Assembly: GCF_900099685.1 (NCBI RefSeq)
Contig: NZ_FNDW01000007.1
Location: 62,001-126,000 of the forward strand
DNA from: Chryseobacterium taeanense
GTDB taxonomy: Bacteria; Bacteroidota; Bacteroidia; Flavobacteriales; Weeksellaceae
DNA: 64,000 bases
Reading direction: 5' to 3'
This document shows, one piece after another, positions 9,903 through 17,329 of the stretch (the stretch's first letter is position 1; every line of letters starts with the position of its first letter). The notes below the pieces were generated by a model. It worked only from the letters and a program-made list of their open reading frames with translations. It did not search any database and was not told the origin of the DNA. The translations under genes and the position numbers were made by a program.

Positions 9903-9924
9903 CAAACGTTTGCGCAAACGTTTG
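9903..9924. promoter_or_regulatory. perfect 22-bp palindromic LacI-type operator
   Basis: Two copies of CAAACGTTTG are joined by CG, and the whole 22 bp is its own reverse complement. The central part, AACGTTTGCGCAAACGTT, also fits the CG-centred LacI-family operator pattern. It lies between the divergent TonB-receptor gene (start 9811) and the lacI-family gene (start 10054), as expected for an operator that controls both. Binding by this regulator is inferred from position and family knowledge. Confidence 0.85.
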
Positions 9925-10053
9925 CGGTTAGTAAGTAATTTTCATTTTAACATTTTATTAACTTTTAAGACTTTAAATTTAACATATTTTAACTTAAAAT
10001 TAACCACAAAACATCACTAAATTAACCCAAAAATCGCTTCAATTAACTTAAAA

Positions 10054-10986
10054 ATGAAAAGAGTCACTATAAAAGACCTCGCTGAAATGCTTAATATCAG
10101 TGTTTCTACAGTGTCCAGAGCACTAAAGGATCACCCTGATATAAGTGCTGCTGTAAAGCTGAAAGTAAAGGAGGCCGCAGAGACCTTTAATTATATTCCT
10201 AATGATTTTGCCATCAACTTCCGAAAAAAATCATCAAGGGTAATCGGACTTATCATTCCGGAAATGTCGATGTTTTTTATTCCTTCTATTATTAAAGGAA
10301 TATCTTCCGTACTTCATAGGGATGGATATCATTTTTTTGTTCTATCGTCTGAAGAATCTCTCAGTATGGAGGAAGAAAATATCACAACCTGCATCAACTC
10401 TCGTGTAGATGGTGTTCTGATTTCTCTTACCAGGCATACAAAAGATATTTCACATTTGGAAAAGCTAAAAGATATTGAAGTTCCGGTGGTTATTTTTGAT
10501 AAAACGATTCCGCAAAATTTATTTGATGAAATTATTTTTGACAATAAACTGTATGCAGAAACTGCCGCTGAAAAACTGATAGAAAGCAAATCCAAAAAAA
10601 TACTGGCCATTTTTGGCGATGAAAACCTTGAAATCACACAAACAAGAAAAGATTATTTTCTCTGGAAAATAAAAGAGCATCCTGAAATAGAAATCAAAAT
10701 TATCTATTGTGAATCGGCAGACAACGTAAAAGAAAAACTAAACATTATGCTGGATTATGAGAATTTTGACGGATATTTTGCGATGAGTGACGAAACCCTT
10801 GCCGGATTACACAGTTCACTGATTAAGAAAAAAATACAGACTTCGGAAATAAAAGTTGTTGCCATCACAGAAGGTATACTTCCGAAATACCTCGACGAAT
10901 CTTATGAGTGCATCATCAATGACGGTTTCAATATGGGAACGATGGCCGCATTGAAACTACTGGATATTATAAAAGCAAATCAATAA
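10054..10986 (+). CDS. LacI-family transcriptional regulator
   Basis: This 310-residue regulator starts with the classic LacI helix-turn-helix (VTIKDLAEMLNISVSTVSRALK, residues about 4-25) and hinge, followed by a periplasmic-binding-protein-like ligand domain from about residue 60 (SRVIGLIIPEM). It is some 25-30 residues shorter than usual, with a compact ligand domain and C-terminus. It is divergent from the receptor-invertase-kinase-symporter genes, with a perfect palindromic operator in between, so it most likely controls that operon and itself in response to a sugar or sugar phosphate. Confidence 0.9.
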   Translation: MKRVTIKDLAEMLNISVSTVSRALKDHPDISAAVKLKVKEAAETFNYIPNDFAINFRKKSSRVIGLIIPEMSMFFIPSIIKGISSVLHRDGYHFFVLSSEESLSMEEENITTCINSRVDGVLISLTRHTKDISHLEKLKDIEVPVVIFDKTIPQNLFDEIIFDNKLYAETAAEKLIESKSKKILAIFGDENLEITQTRKDYFLWKIKEHPEIEIKIIYCESADNVKEKLNIMLDYENFDGYFAMSDETLAGLHSSLIKKKIQTSEIKVVAITEGILPKYLDESYECIINDGFNMGTMAALKLLDIIKANQ

Positions 10987-11123
10987 TTTAGCCATATCAT
11001 CATCTGAAAATAAACCATCTATTTTTTAATATTTTCTCTTTAATACATTTTAAAAAGCATTGTAAATAAGATTTTAACCTTTAAAAATAAAGTGGAATGT
11101 ATAATTAAGTAAACTTTAACAAT

Positions 11124-11145
11124 ATTAAATTGCACACAATTTAAT
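11124..11145. promoter_or_regulatory. 22-bp palindrome, likely OhrR operator
   Basis: ATTAAATTG (11124-11132) and CAATTTAAT (11137-11145) are perfect inverted arms separated by CACA. The palindrome covers the -33 TTG (11130-11132) of a promoter whose -7 element is TATTTTTG (11153-11160). It resembles OhrR boxes of other bacteria (AATT half sites). The operon downstream includes ohrR, so autorepression by OhrR is the simplest reading. Confidence 0.7.
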
Positions 11146-11160
11146 TTGGCGCTATTTTTG
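11130..11160 (+). promoter_or_regulatory. Bacteroidota sigma-A promoter of nitroreductase-ohrR-ohr
   Basis: The -33 TTG is at 11130-11132 and the -7 element TATTTTTG (consensus TAnnTTTG) at 11153-11160, with a 20-bp spacer. The first gene starts at 11193. Confidence 0.7.
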
Positions 11161-11192
11161 CATTGTATAATTCAAATAAAATAATTAACAAA

Positions 11193-11825
11193 ATGTCATT
11201 AATAGAAGATTTAAACTGGAGACATGCCGTAAAAGCTTATGATCCAGCAAAAAAAGTTTCACAAGAAGATTTAAATAAAATTTTAGAAGCAGCAAGACTT
11301 GCTCCTACGTCATCAGGTTTGCAGCCATTTCGTGTGATTGTCGTTGAAAACCAGGAATTGAAAAAGAAAATGGTTCCGGGAGCCTTGAATCCTGAAGTAA
11401 TGAGAGATTCTTCCCACGTACTGGTTTTTGCCGCCTGGGACAGCTATTCTGATGAAAAGATTGATAAAGTATATGACCATCACACCGATGTTAGAGATTT
11501 GCCAAGAGGGCGTTTCTCCAGCTATACGGATAAGCTTAAAGAAATCTACGGAGCACAAACTCCTGAGCAGCATTTTGCACACACTGCAAGACAGACGTAT
11601 ATTGCATTAGGACTGGCAATGGCACAGGCAGCTGAACTAAAGATAGACAGCACTCCTGCGGAAGGTTTCAGCAATGAGGTGGTAGATGAGATTCTTGGAC
11701 TCAGAGAATTGGGATTAAAAAGCGTGAGTTTATTGTACCTCGGTTACAGAGATGAGAAAAATGACTGGCTTTCTCATATGAAGAAAGTAAGAATTCCAAT
11801 GGAGGAATTCATCATTAAAAAGTAA
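11193..11825 (+). CDS. NfsB-like NAD(P)H nitroreductase
   Basis: This is a 210-residue nitroreductase-family flavoprotein: RHAVKAYDP near the N-terminus (phosphate/FMN contact), EAARLAPTSSGLQPFRVIVV around 35-55, and a C-terminal GYRDEKNDWL segment near the FMN site. Family members reduce nitroaromatics or quinones using NAD(P)H and FMN in the cytoplasm. A longer frame can be opened with TTG at 11163, but the ATG at 11193 lies right at the conserved MSLIEDLNWRH start and is preferred. It is the first gene of an operon with ohrR (22-bp gap) and ohr, which suggests a role in the electrophile/peroxide response. Confidence 0.88.
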   Translation: MSLIEDLNWRHAVKAYDPAKKVSQEDLNKILEAARLAPTSSGLQPFRVIVVENQELKKKMVPGALNPEVMRDSSHVLVFAAWDSYSDEKIDKVYDHHTDVRDLPRGRFSSYTDKLKEIYGAQTPEQHFAHTARQTYIALGLAMAQAAELKIDSTPAEGFSNEVVDEILGLRELGLKSVSLLYLGYRDEKNDWLSHMKKVRIPMEEFIIKK

Positions 11826-11847
11826 TAATATATTTAATTTCGATGTT

Positions 11848-12282
11848 ATGGAAAATCAGGAATCTTTAAAACTGGAAAATCAGCTCTGCTTTCCTTTATA
11901 TGTGATTGCAAAAGAGATTACGGGATTGTACCGTCCGTTTCTTGATGAGCTTGATATTACGTATCCTCAATACCTCGTGATGATGGTATTATGGGAAAAT
12001 GACGGGCTTCCTGTGAACCATATCGGAGAAAAACTTTATCTGGACAGTGGAACACTCACACCGCTGCTGAAGAGACTTGAAGCTAAAGGCCTTATCCTAA
12101 GAAAACGGAAAAAAGAAGATGAAAGAGTCGTTGAAGTCTTCATCACGGAATCTGGGCAAGCTCTTCGGTCAAAGGCTTGTGAAATTCCTGAAAAAATGTA
12201 CAGAAAAATTGATCTGTCACAGGAAGAGTGGCTTGATCTAAAAAAAAGTATTCAGAAAATATTAACTAAAATAGAAAAATAA
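11848..12282 (+). CDS. ohrR: OhrR, MarR-family organic peroxide sensor
   Basis: The protein has 144 residues with the MarR winged-helix fold and the OhrR hallmark, a single reactive cysteine near the N-terminus (Cys14 in NQLCFPLYV, equivalent to the sensing Cys15 of Bacillus subtilis OhrR). The recognition region GTLTPLLKRLEAKGLI and the wing RKRKKEDERVVEV follow. Only one further Cys is present, toward the C-terminus. OhrR represses until the cysteine is oxidised by organic hydroperoxides. Its stop overlaps the ohr start (TAATG). The 22-bp palindrome at 11124-11145 is its likely operator. Confidence 0.93.
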   Translation: MENQESLKLENQLCFPLYVIAKEITGLYRPFLDELDITYPQYLVMMVLWENDGLPVNHIGEKLYLDSGTLTPLLKRLEAKGLILRKRKKEDERVVEVFITESGQALRSKACEIPEKMYRKIDLSQEEWLDLKKSIQKILTKIEK

Positions 12283-12704
12283 TGAAAACCTTATATACAA
12301 CAAAAGTAACAGCAACCGGCGGAAGAAATGGTCATGTAAAAAGTGACAACGGAGTTCTAGACCTTGAAGTAAAAATGCCTAAAGCACTGGGTGGTGCCAA
12401 CGATGATTTCGCCAACCCTGAGATGCTTTTTGCAGCAGGATATTCTGCATGTTTCGACAGCGCATTGAACAGAGTGATTTCTTTATCGAAAACCCAAACA
12501 GGAGAAACAACGGTAACAGCAGAGGTAAGCATTGGTCAGCTGGAAAACGGAGGATTTGGTCTGGCTGTTCAGCTTGATGTGAATATTCCTGAAGTTTCCT
12601 TAGAAGAGGCTCAGTCTCTAACAGAAAAAGCTCATGAAATCTGTCCTTACTCAAATGCTACAAGAAATAATATTGAGGTAAAACTTTCGGTAACGAATAA
12701 TTAA
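12282..12704 (+). CDS. ohr: Ohr, organic hydroperoxide resistance peroxidase
   Basis: The protein has 140 residues, full length for the family. It carries both catalytic cysteines of the Ohr/OsmC fold: Cys57 in AAGYSACFDSAL and Cys121 in HEICPYSNATR, with the activating Glu/Arg environment (NPEMLFAAGY, GGRNGHVKSD). Ohr reduces fatty-acid and other organic hydroperoxides with lipoylated-protein electrons. It is translationally coupled to ohrR by a 1-nt overlap and followed by a strong TTCG-loop terminator. Confidence 0.96.
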   Translation: MKTLYTTKVTATGGRNGHVKSDNGVLDLEVKMPKALGGANDDFANPEMLFAAGYSACFDSALNRVISLSKTQTGETTVTAEVSIGQLENGGFGLAVQLDVNIPEVSLEEAQSLTEKAHEICPYSNATRNNIEVKLSVTNN

Positions 12705-12729
12705 TTCAGATATTTTTTCCATACTATTT

Positions 12730-12760
12730 AAATCTGTTTCTTCGGAAGCAGATTTTTTTT
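12730..12760 (+). terminator. TTCG-tetraloop intrinsic terminator
   Basis: AAATCTGTTTC pairs with GAAGCAGATTT (one T-G wobble) around a TTCG loop, 12730-12755, followed by a run of T. It ends the nitroreductase-ohrR-ohr operon. Confidence 0.9.
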
Positions 12761-12869
12761 GCTGAATACTACAATTATTCCGAATAAATACAAAAATATT
12801 AAAAATGTGTCTACGCAAAAATCATTAATTATGATTAAAATAATTTAATTTTGATTAAACTTTTTAAAC

Positions 12870-13745
12870 ATGATTACCACTCAAAACTTTTATATCCAAT
12901 ATCACAATGCGGATAAACTTGAATGCTATCCGACCGAAAATACTGATTTTAAGTCTTTAGTTTCAGATCTTACGCTTGATGATTCGCTAAAAGAAAAAAA
13001 CTGGATTTATACAACTAAAAAAACAGTATTTAAAGCTAAAGGTAGTATTTGCTTCTTGATTGTTGGAAAAACTGAAAATAAAATTAAAAACTATTATTTG
13101 TGGTGTTATTTTACAATCAAAAATATTGAAGAAAATGCTTTTGAGATAGTTGCACGAGGCAAAGGTAAAGATTTTAAACATCCTATAATACTCAATAATT
13201 TAGAAAATTTTGACAGTTTTAAAAAATTCTGCGGAAACTTTGGAATTGGTTTTCAGAAGATTGATAATCATGATTTTTCTAAGACACTGAGTTTATATTT
13301 AGATGAAATTAAAGTAGATTATTTAATTCCCGATAGAAAAGTATTTCTAGAAGAAACCATTCAAGAATTAAATAATAAAATGCTATCTATCACACCGGAA
13401 AGAAAAGTATATATTATAAAAAGACTTATTCGAAAAGACAGCAAAATGGTTAAATTATTAAAAGAATATGTCGGATATAAATGTCAATTTCCTAATTGTA
13501 ATTCTCATATTCCCCATAAGAAGTATGGAGTAAACTATGTTGAAGTTGCCCATATAAAAGCCGTAGCAGATGATGGACAAAGCACTATTGGAAATCTCAT
13601 CGTATTATGTCCCAATCATCATAAAGAATTTGATTTGGGAGAACGAAATATTTTTGTAATAAATCATGATCAAATTTCAGGAAGATTAAATGAGAATAAC
13701 TTTGAAATCAATCTATTCAACAACTACAGTTACAAAATAAAATAA
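12870..13745 (+). CDS. HNH endonuclease with unassigned N-terminal domain
   Basis: This 291-residue protein has a C-terminal HNH nuclease domain (about 205-265): zinc-type CQFPNC, then YVEVAHIKAV with the catalytic His, IGNLIVLCPNHHKEFD with the Asn and His ligands. The first 150 residues form a separate domain with alternating beta strands (NWIYTTKK, CFLIVGK, YYLWCYFTI), possibly a PUA/EVE-like base reader; this is a weak guess. Such fusions are often modification-dependent restriction enzymes. The gene is visibly more AT-rich than its neighbours, stands alone with a TAATTTTG element at 12846-12853, and abuts the convergent deformylase-like gene. No methylase is nearby. Confidence 0.75.
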   Translation: MITTQNFYIQYHNADKLECYPTENTDFKSLVSDLTLDDSLKEKNWIYTTKKTVFKAKGSICFLIVGKTENKIKNYYLWCYFTIKNIEENAFEIVARGKGKDFKHPIILNNLENFDSFKKFCGNFGIGFQKIDNHDFSKTLSLYLDEIKVDYLIPDRKVFLEETIQELNNKMLSITPERKVYIIKRLIRKDSKMVKLLKEYVGYKCQFPNCNSHIPHKKYGVNYVEVAHIKAVADDGQSTIGNLIVLCPNHHKEFDLGERNIFVINHDQISGRLNENNFEINLFNNYSYKIK

Positions 13746-13753
13746 GCTGAAAA

Positions 13754-14383
13754 TCACCTTGTCACAGAATCACTTCTTTTGAAAGCATCCACTTTTTGAT
13801 AGATATCGTTCTTTTCCTTTTCTTTTTTATCCGAAATTAAAACACCAAAAAGATGATCGATTTCGTGCTGGAAAATAACGGCTGTAAAACCTTCCACGAT
13901 TTCGGAATGCTTCTTTCCTTCCAAGTCTGCATATTCCAACTGAATGACTTTGCTTCTGTAAAACTGGTCTCTGAAATTGGGGATCGACAAATCTCCTTCG
14001 GAACCAAGATTCTGCAATTCTGATCTCCAGACAATTTCCGGATTAATGAAATATTCCAATGGCTCACCAACCTTATCAAAACGCTGAACCCAGATTACTT
14101 TCCTGTTGATGCCGACCTGTGGGGCTGCAATTCCTACTCCGCCGTCGGTTGACAGGAGAGATTCCTTCATTCTTTTCACCAAAATTGCCGTGTTTTTATC
14201 CAGCGGATCAATTTCTGTGGAAAGACTTAGCAATGTTTTGTACTGATGCTCATCGGTTGTTTGGTAAATCGGTAATGCGGTGTTGATATCTCCCTGATTG
14301 ATTAGAGAAATTTCTGCCGGCGTAAGTTTCTGAGCATTGATGAAACTGATGAAAAGTATAAATATAAAAGTAAGCTGTTTCAT
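13754..14383 (-). CDS. exported peptide-deformylase-like protein with altered motif 2
   Basis: This 209-residue protein begins with a signal peptide (MKQLTFIFILFISFINAQ), so it is exported, unlike normal cytosolic Def. Deformylase motif 1 GVGIAAPQVG (82-91) and motif 3 HEIDH (173-177) are intact. Motif 2, normally EGCLS with a cysteine metal ligand, reads EGDLS (129-133, Asp131), which I confirmed from the nucleotides. The metal would therefore be held by two His and an Asp, or be lost. The protein may be a periplasmic peptidase or amidase using the deformylase fold. It is monocistronic and convergent with the HNH gene. Confidence 0.85.
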   Translation of the reverse strand: MKQLTFIFILFISFINAQKLTPAEISLINQGDINTALPIYQTTDEHQYKTLLSLSTEIDPLDKNTAILVKRMKESLLSTDGGVGIAAPQVGINRKVIWVQRFDKVGEPLEYFINPEIVWRSELQNLGSEGDLSIPNFRDQFYRSKVIQLEYADLEGKKHSEIVEGFTAVIFQHEIDHLFGVLISDKKEKEKNDIYQKVDAFKRSDSVTR

Positions 14384-14936
14384 TGTAATGAAATAAGTAA
14401 CAAATATAAAAGATGTTTTTAATTTTTGATATTATAAACCACTGATTTCACTGATTTGCACGGATGATTGGATTAAATTATTATACAAAAACAAGGTTAA
14501 TTGAAACTTTCTGTTTTTATTTCAACGCGATAAGCGCAAGGTTTTATTTGAAATAATTGCGCATATTTTTTTGTCCGCAAAGGCGTTAAAACTCAGCAAA
14601 TGGTAGCTAAATCTAGTATTTATTATAATTTTTATTCACTTGATAAGAATAAACAGAAGATTTACGAACGAAGTTCAGCTTTTTACCTTAAAATAGGAAT
14701 CTATTTAATAAATTCCTTTTGTTTTATTCAGTAATAATCTATTCTCAAACTATTGCAGTTATTTTAAGAGATTCTTCACTCCGCTTCGCTTTGTTCAGAA
14801 TGACAAAATGTGGGTATTTCGTTTTGTTGAAGATTCATATCAAACGAAAACCGACAAAGAATCTTAATACTTAAAAATTCAGTTATTTTTACTTTTTTCT
14901 TTTTCCTTTTTACCTGGCTCTTTTCACTTGTCTCTT
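14384..14936. other. 553-bp gap with dispersed-repeat remnants
   Basis: No credible gene is seen. The gap holds pieces that look like interspersed repeats of this lineage. One is an 'accactgatttcactgatt...cacggatga' element near 14437-14475, also seen near 15964-15992 and 6040-6060. Another is an arginine-rich-looking 'cgcgataagcgcaagg' piece near 14525, and a third is 'gattcttcactccgcttcgctttgttcagaatgaca' near 14769-14806, a REP-like segment. The rest is AT-rich. Confidence 0.6.
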
Positions 14937-15809
14937 CTAATACGTTTTCGTCATATCCGCAGGAATCACAAGATTAAAATCTGTCGGAATATAGTCTTTT
15001 TCAGGAATCTTCAGTGTAGGATCTTCGGATTCAAAAACGGAGATGACCGCCATTTTAAGAGTTGGATTTTTTTGTTTGATGTACCAGTAAATACCGCCGA
15101 ATTCTTTGCTATGGTAATTTCCGTTGTAGTGAATAAAGGTATTCCCAAGTTGTAAATTTTTCAGGATCGATTCTGCCATGGTAGCATCTTTAATCGCCTG
15201 TGCCGAAATAAAATTCATCACTTTCATCTCTTCCGCATGGTCGCCCATCATCTTTTTCATTTCAGGATAACCGGGTGTGTCAAGAGTTACTTTTATTGGT
15301 AATTGGGCGATATAGGCTTTGTCTTTAGCCGGTAAATTATTTAACGATTCCAGTCCTTCTTTTGAGGTTTGGGAAGCGTATCTTCTGGGAACATTGGTAG
15401 CGATAAACGGTATTTTTTTATCTTTAGCGAAATCGACCAGCGGTTTATAATCGGTTGAAAAATTATTCCACAACCTTGCGGAATCTTTTAATGTTTTAGC
15501 ATCAAATGTTCCATTTAAATATTTATTTAACTGTTCCTGATTGTCCCTTTCAAACATTTCGGCACCCAGAATAAGTTGTCCGTTTTTCTGTTGATATAAT
15601 GCTTCGGTGATCTTCAGCTGCAGCCAATGGTTGATGGAACTGTTGTGGTTTTCACCAAAGAAAACGATATCGTAATCAGCGAGTTCTTTCACTAATTTTT
15701 CGGTGTTGATTTCTTTTCCTTTCTGGTTATAGAACTGATAGGCTTTAAAATCCTGCGCATTCAATGAACAGAAAACGGAAAGAAATAGTATTGAAAGAAT
15801 ATTTTTCAT
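14937..15809 (-). CDS. ChaN-like haem-binding/TIKI-fold protein
   Basis: This 290-residue protein has a signal peptide (MKNILSILFLSVFCSLNAQ) and the ChaN/PF04187 pattern: YDIVFFGENHNSSINHW with the conserved GE-H early motif, LGAEMFERDNQ, NVPRRYAS, and a late HYNGNYHSKEFGG. ChaN of Campylobacter binds haem; the same fold covers TIKI-type metalloproteases. Because Cys20 is absent after cleavage, it is probably soluble in the periplasm and not a lipoprotein. It is the nearest upstream neighbour of the haem uptake locus that begins at 16.3 kb, which supports a haem-related role, though it has its own transcription unit. Confidence 0.8.
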   Translation of the reverse strand: MKNILSILFLSVFCSLNAQDFKAYQFYNQKGKEINTEKLVKELADYDIVFFGENHNSSINHWLQLKITEALYQQKNGQLILGAEMFERDNQEQLNKYLNGTFDAKTLKDSARLWNNFSTDYKPLVDFAKDKKIPFIATNVPRRYASQTSKEGLESLNNLPAKDKAYIAQLPIKVTLDTPGYPEMKKMMGDHAEEMKVMNFISAQAIKDATMAESILKNLQLGNTFIHYNGNYHSKEFGGIYWYIKQKNPTLKMAVISVFESEDPTLKIPEKDYIPTDFNLVIPADMTKTY

Positions 15810-16023
15810 TTTATTTTTTTGTTTTTGAGCTTGTTTAAATTTTACTAAATAAATTTTTATAGTTTTTCCTTAATTATCTAAATTAAATAAGCTCTTAAAG
15901 ACTATTTATATTTTTAACGTTAAGATATTAATATTTTTCTTAAAACCTGTTTAAGCTTTTATTTTACCACTGATTTCGCAGATTTTCACAGATCCGTAGA
16001 ATGTTTGCAATGTATTATATACT

Positions 16024-16212
16024 TTGGACAATGCTTCATTTATATCAGACAAAGCCTTATCTATTTCGGAGGATGTCTTATCTACTTTAGCAGATGCTTC
16101 ATATACTTTGGCAGATGCCTTATCTATTATGGAGGATGCTTCATCTACTTTGGAGGATGCCTTATTGATTTTGGAGGATGTAATATATACTTTAGAGGAT
16201 GCCTTTTATATT
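16024..16212. repeat. 21-bp minisatellite, nine tandem units
   Basis: Nine imperfect 21-bp units in tandem, with a consensus close to ttggaggatgccttatctat plus one t. The unit length is a multiple of three. One minus-strand frame reads heptads such as VDEASSI IDKASAK VDKTSSE with Val/Ile at position a and Ala at position d, like a coiled coil, but the frame has no ATG and is entered from a stop. Plus-strand frames are open too, but only from TTG. The array probably is a noncoding minisatellite or the remnant of a heptad-repeat protein gene. Confidence 0.85.
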
Positions 16213-16245
16213 TCTGCTGGTTTTGTTTAATTTAAATATTAAAAA

Positions 16246-16277
16246 AAAGCCGCCCTGTAAAAAACAAAAACGGCCTT
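16246..16277 (-). terminator. terminator of the haem operon
   Basis: On the minus strand AAGGCCG (16277-16271) pairs with CGGCTTT (16252-16246), followed by a T-run. It lies just after the hmuS-like gene and ends the minus-strand haem operon. Confidence 0.7.
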
Positions 16278-16295
16278 AAAAAATGATCTAACTAT

Positions 16296-17324
16296 TTATT
16301 TTTCAAGATCTGCAACAAGATCTTTCCATTCCTGCAATTCGGGGATTCCCGGTTTTCTTTTTCCGAATAGCTGTACGATGAAATCTCCTTCTTTATTGAA
16401 TACTTCAATTGCCGTTACTTCCCCGTCTTCCGTAGGTTTTTTCACGATCCACGCTTCCGCGATTTTTGTTACATCAAGGTGTAAGTTGAAATCCGGATCC
16501 ATCACATTGAACCATTGCTGATGCCACAATGTTTTCTTTACATTTCCTGTGTGGATCTGGATAATCCCTCTGTTCCCCACGAAAATCATGATCGGAAGTT
16601 CTTTTTCAGATGCATCTTCCAAAACGTTTACTACTTTTGAGCTATCGATTTTTTTGGTAAAACCTTCCGGCGCCAGTCTTAATGCCTGTGTTCTGCTTAC
16701 GCCGAATTTTCTGGTCATCATGAAGAAATCGTGGGTATCTTTCAGTGATCTCCATGCATTTTGGAAACCTTCTACATCGATTTCAGCGTCAGATTTTTCT
16801 TCAGTTTTTGGAGCTAATGCTTCAAATTCGAATGATGATTGCTGGTCATCCGCTTTAAAATTTTCAACCAATGCATCAAAAGCAGCTTCATCGCTGTCTT
16901 TGGTTAAGTACATTTTATGTAAAGCCAAACCATCTTTTCCGAAGAACTGTAAGCTTTTTTTATCACCTTCTACCACAGCAAAAGCAAATTTCCAGTGGTT
17001 TAAGAAAATTCTGAGATCGATGTCTTCACCTACGAAAAGCTGTGCGTGCGGACTGCTGAAATCGCCGTTTAAATACGTTCCTTTTCTTTCGTGAACGCAT
17101 TCGTCGTTACGCGTAAGAGCCATCACTTTCCCCAACTTTTCTGCTTCCGTTAAAATATTCTGAAATTCCGGCTTAAGAACCGTTACGCCTTCGCCTACAT
17201 TTGTTGCTAATAATTCTGCTTCACTCACACCAAGTTCTGCAGCTGCATTTCTGATTCTCAAATGCGGGTTTTCAGCTTTAAGAGCTTCCCATTTTTCCTT
17301 AAGATCGTTTACTAATGTGCTCAT
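16296..17324 (-). CDS. hmuS: HmuS/HemS-family cytosolic haem-handling protein
   Basis: This 342-residue protein has the two-lobed HemS/ChuS/HmuS organisation: an N-terminal helix region HLRIRNAAAELGVSEAELLAT, a first core with RKGTYLNG and HAQLFVGEDIDLRIFLNHW, and a second half repeating the pattern (FFMMTRKFGVSRTQALRLAP, FVGNRGIIQIHTG, WFNVMDPDFNLHLD). Such proteins bind and degrade or pass on haem in the cytoplasm after import. It is the last gene of the haem operon (5 bp after the methyltransferase gene) and is followed by a terminator. Confidence 0.93.
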   Translation of the reverse strand: MSTLVNDLKEKWEALKAENPHLRIRNAAAELGVSEAELLATNVGEGVTVLKPEFQNILTEAEKLGKVMALTRNDECVHERKGTYLNGDFSSPHAQLFVGEDIDLRIFLNHWKFAFAVVEGDKKSLQFFGKDGLALHKMYLTKDSDEAAFDALVENFKADDQQSSFEFEALAPKTEEKSDAEIDVEGFQNAWRSLKDTHDFFMMTRKFGVSRTQALRLAPEGFTKKIDSSKVVNVLEDASEKELPIMIFVGNRGIIQIHTGNVKKTLWHQQWFNVMDPDFNLHLDVTKIAEAWIVKKPTEDGEVTAIEVFNKEGDFIVQLFGKRKPGIPELQEWKDLVADLEK

Positions 17325-17329
17325 TATTT

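Noticed and set aside
12870-13745. Part of a multi-gene defence system
   Set aside because: No methylase, helicase, toxin or integrase sits beside it; only a lone nuclease can be supported.
16024-16212. CRISPR-like array
   Set aside because: Units are contiguous, with no spacers and no cas genes nearby.
16005-16235. Open plus-strand frames across the minisatellite as a small protein gene
   Set aside because: They start only at TTG, have no ribosome-binding context, are low-complexity heptads and are explained by the 21-bp repeat unit.
16549-17094. 181-residue open frame opposite hmuS
   Set aside because: It is the antisense shadow of a well-conserved HmuS coding sequence and has no family signature.
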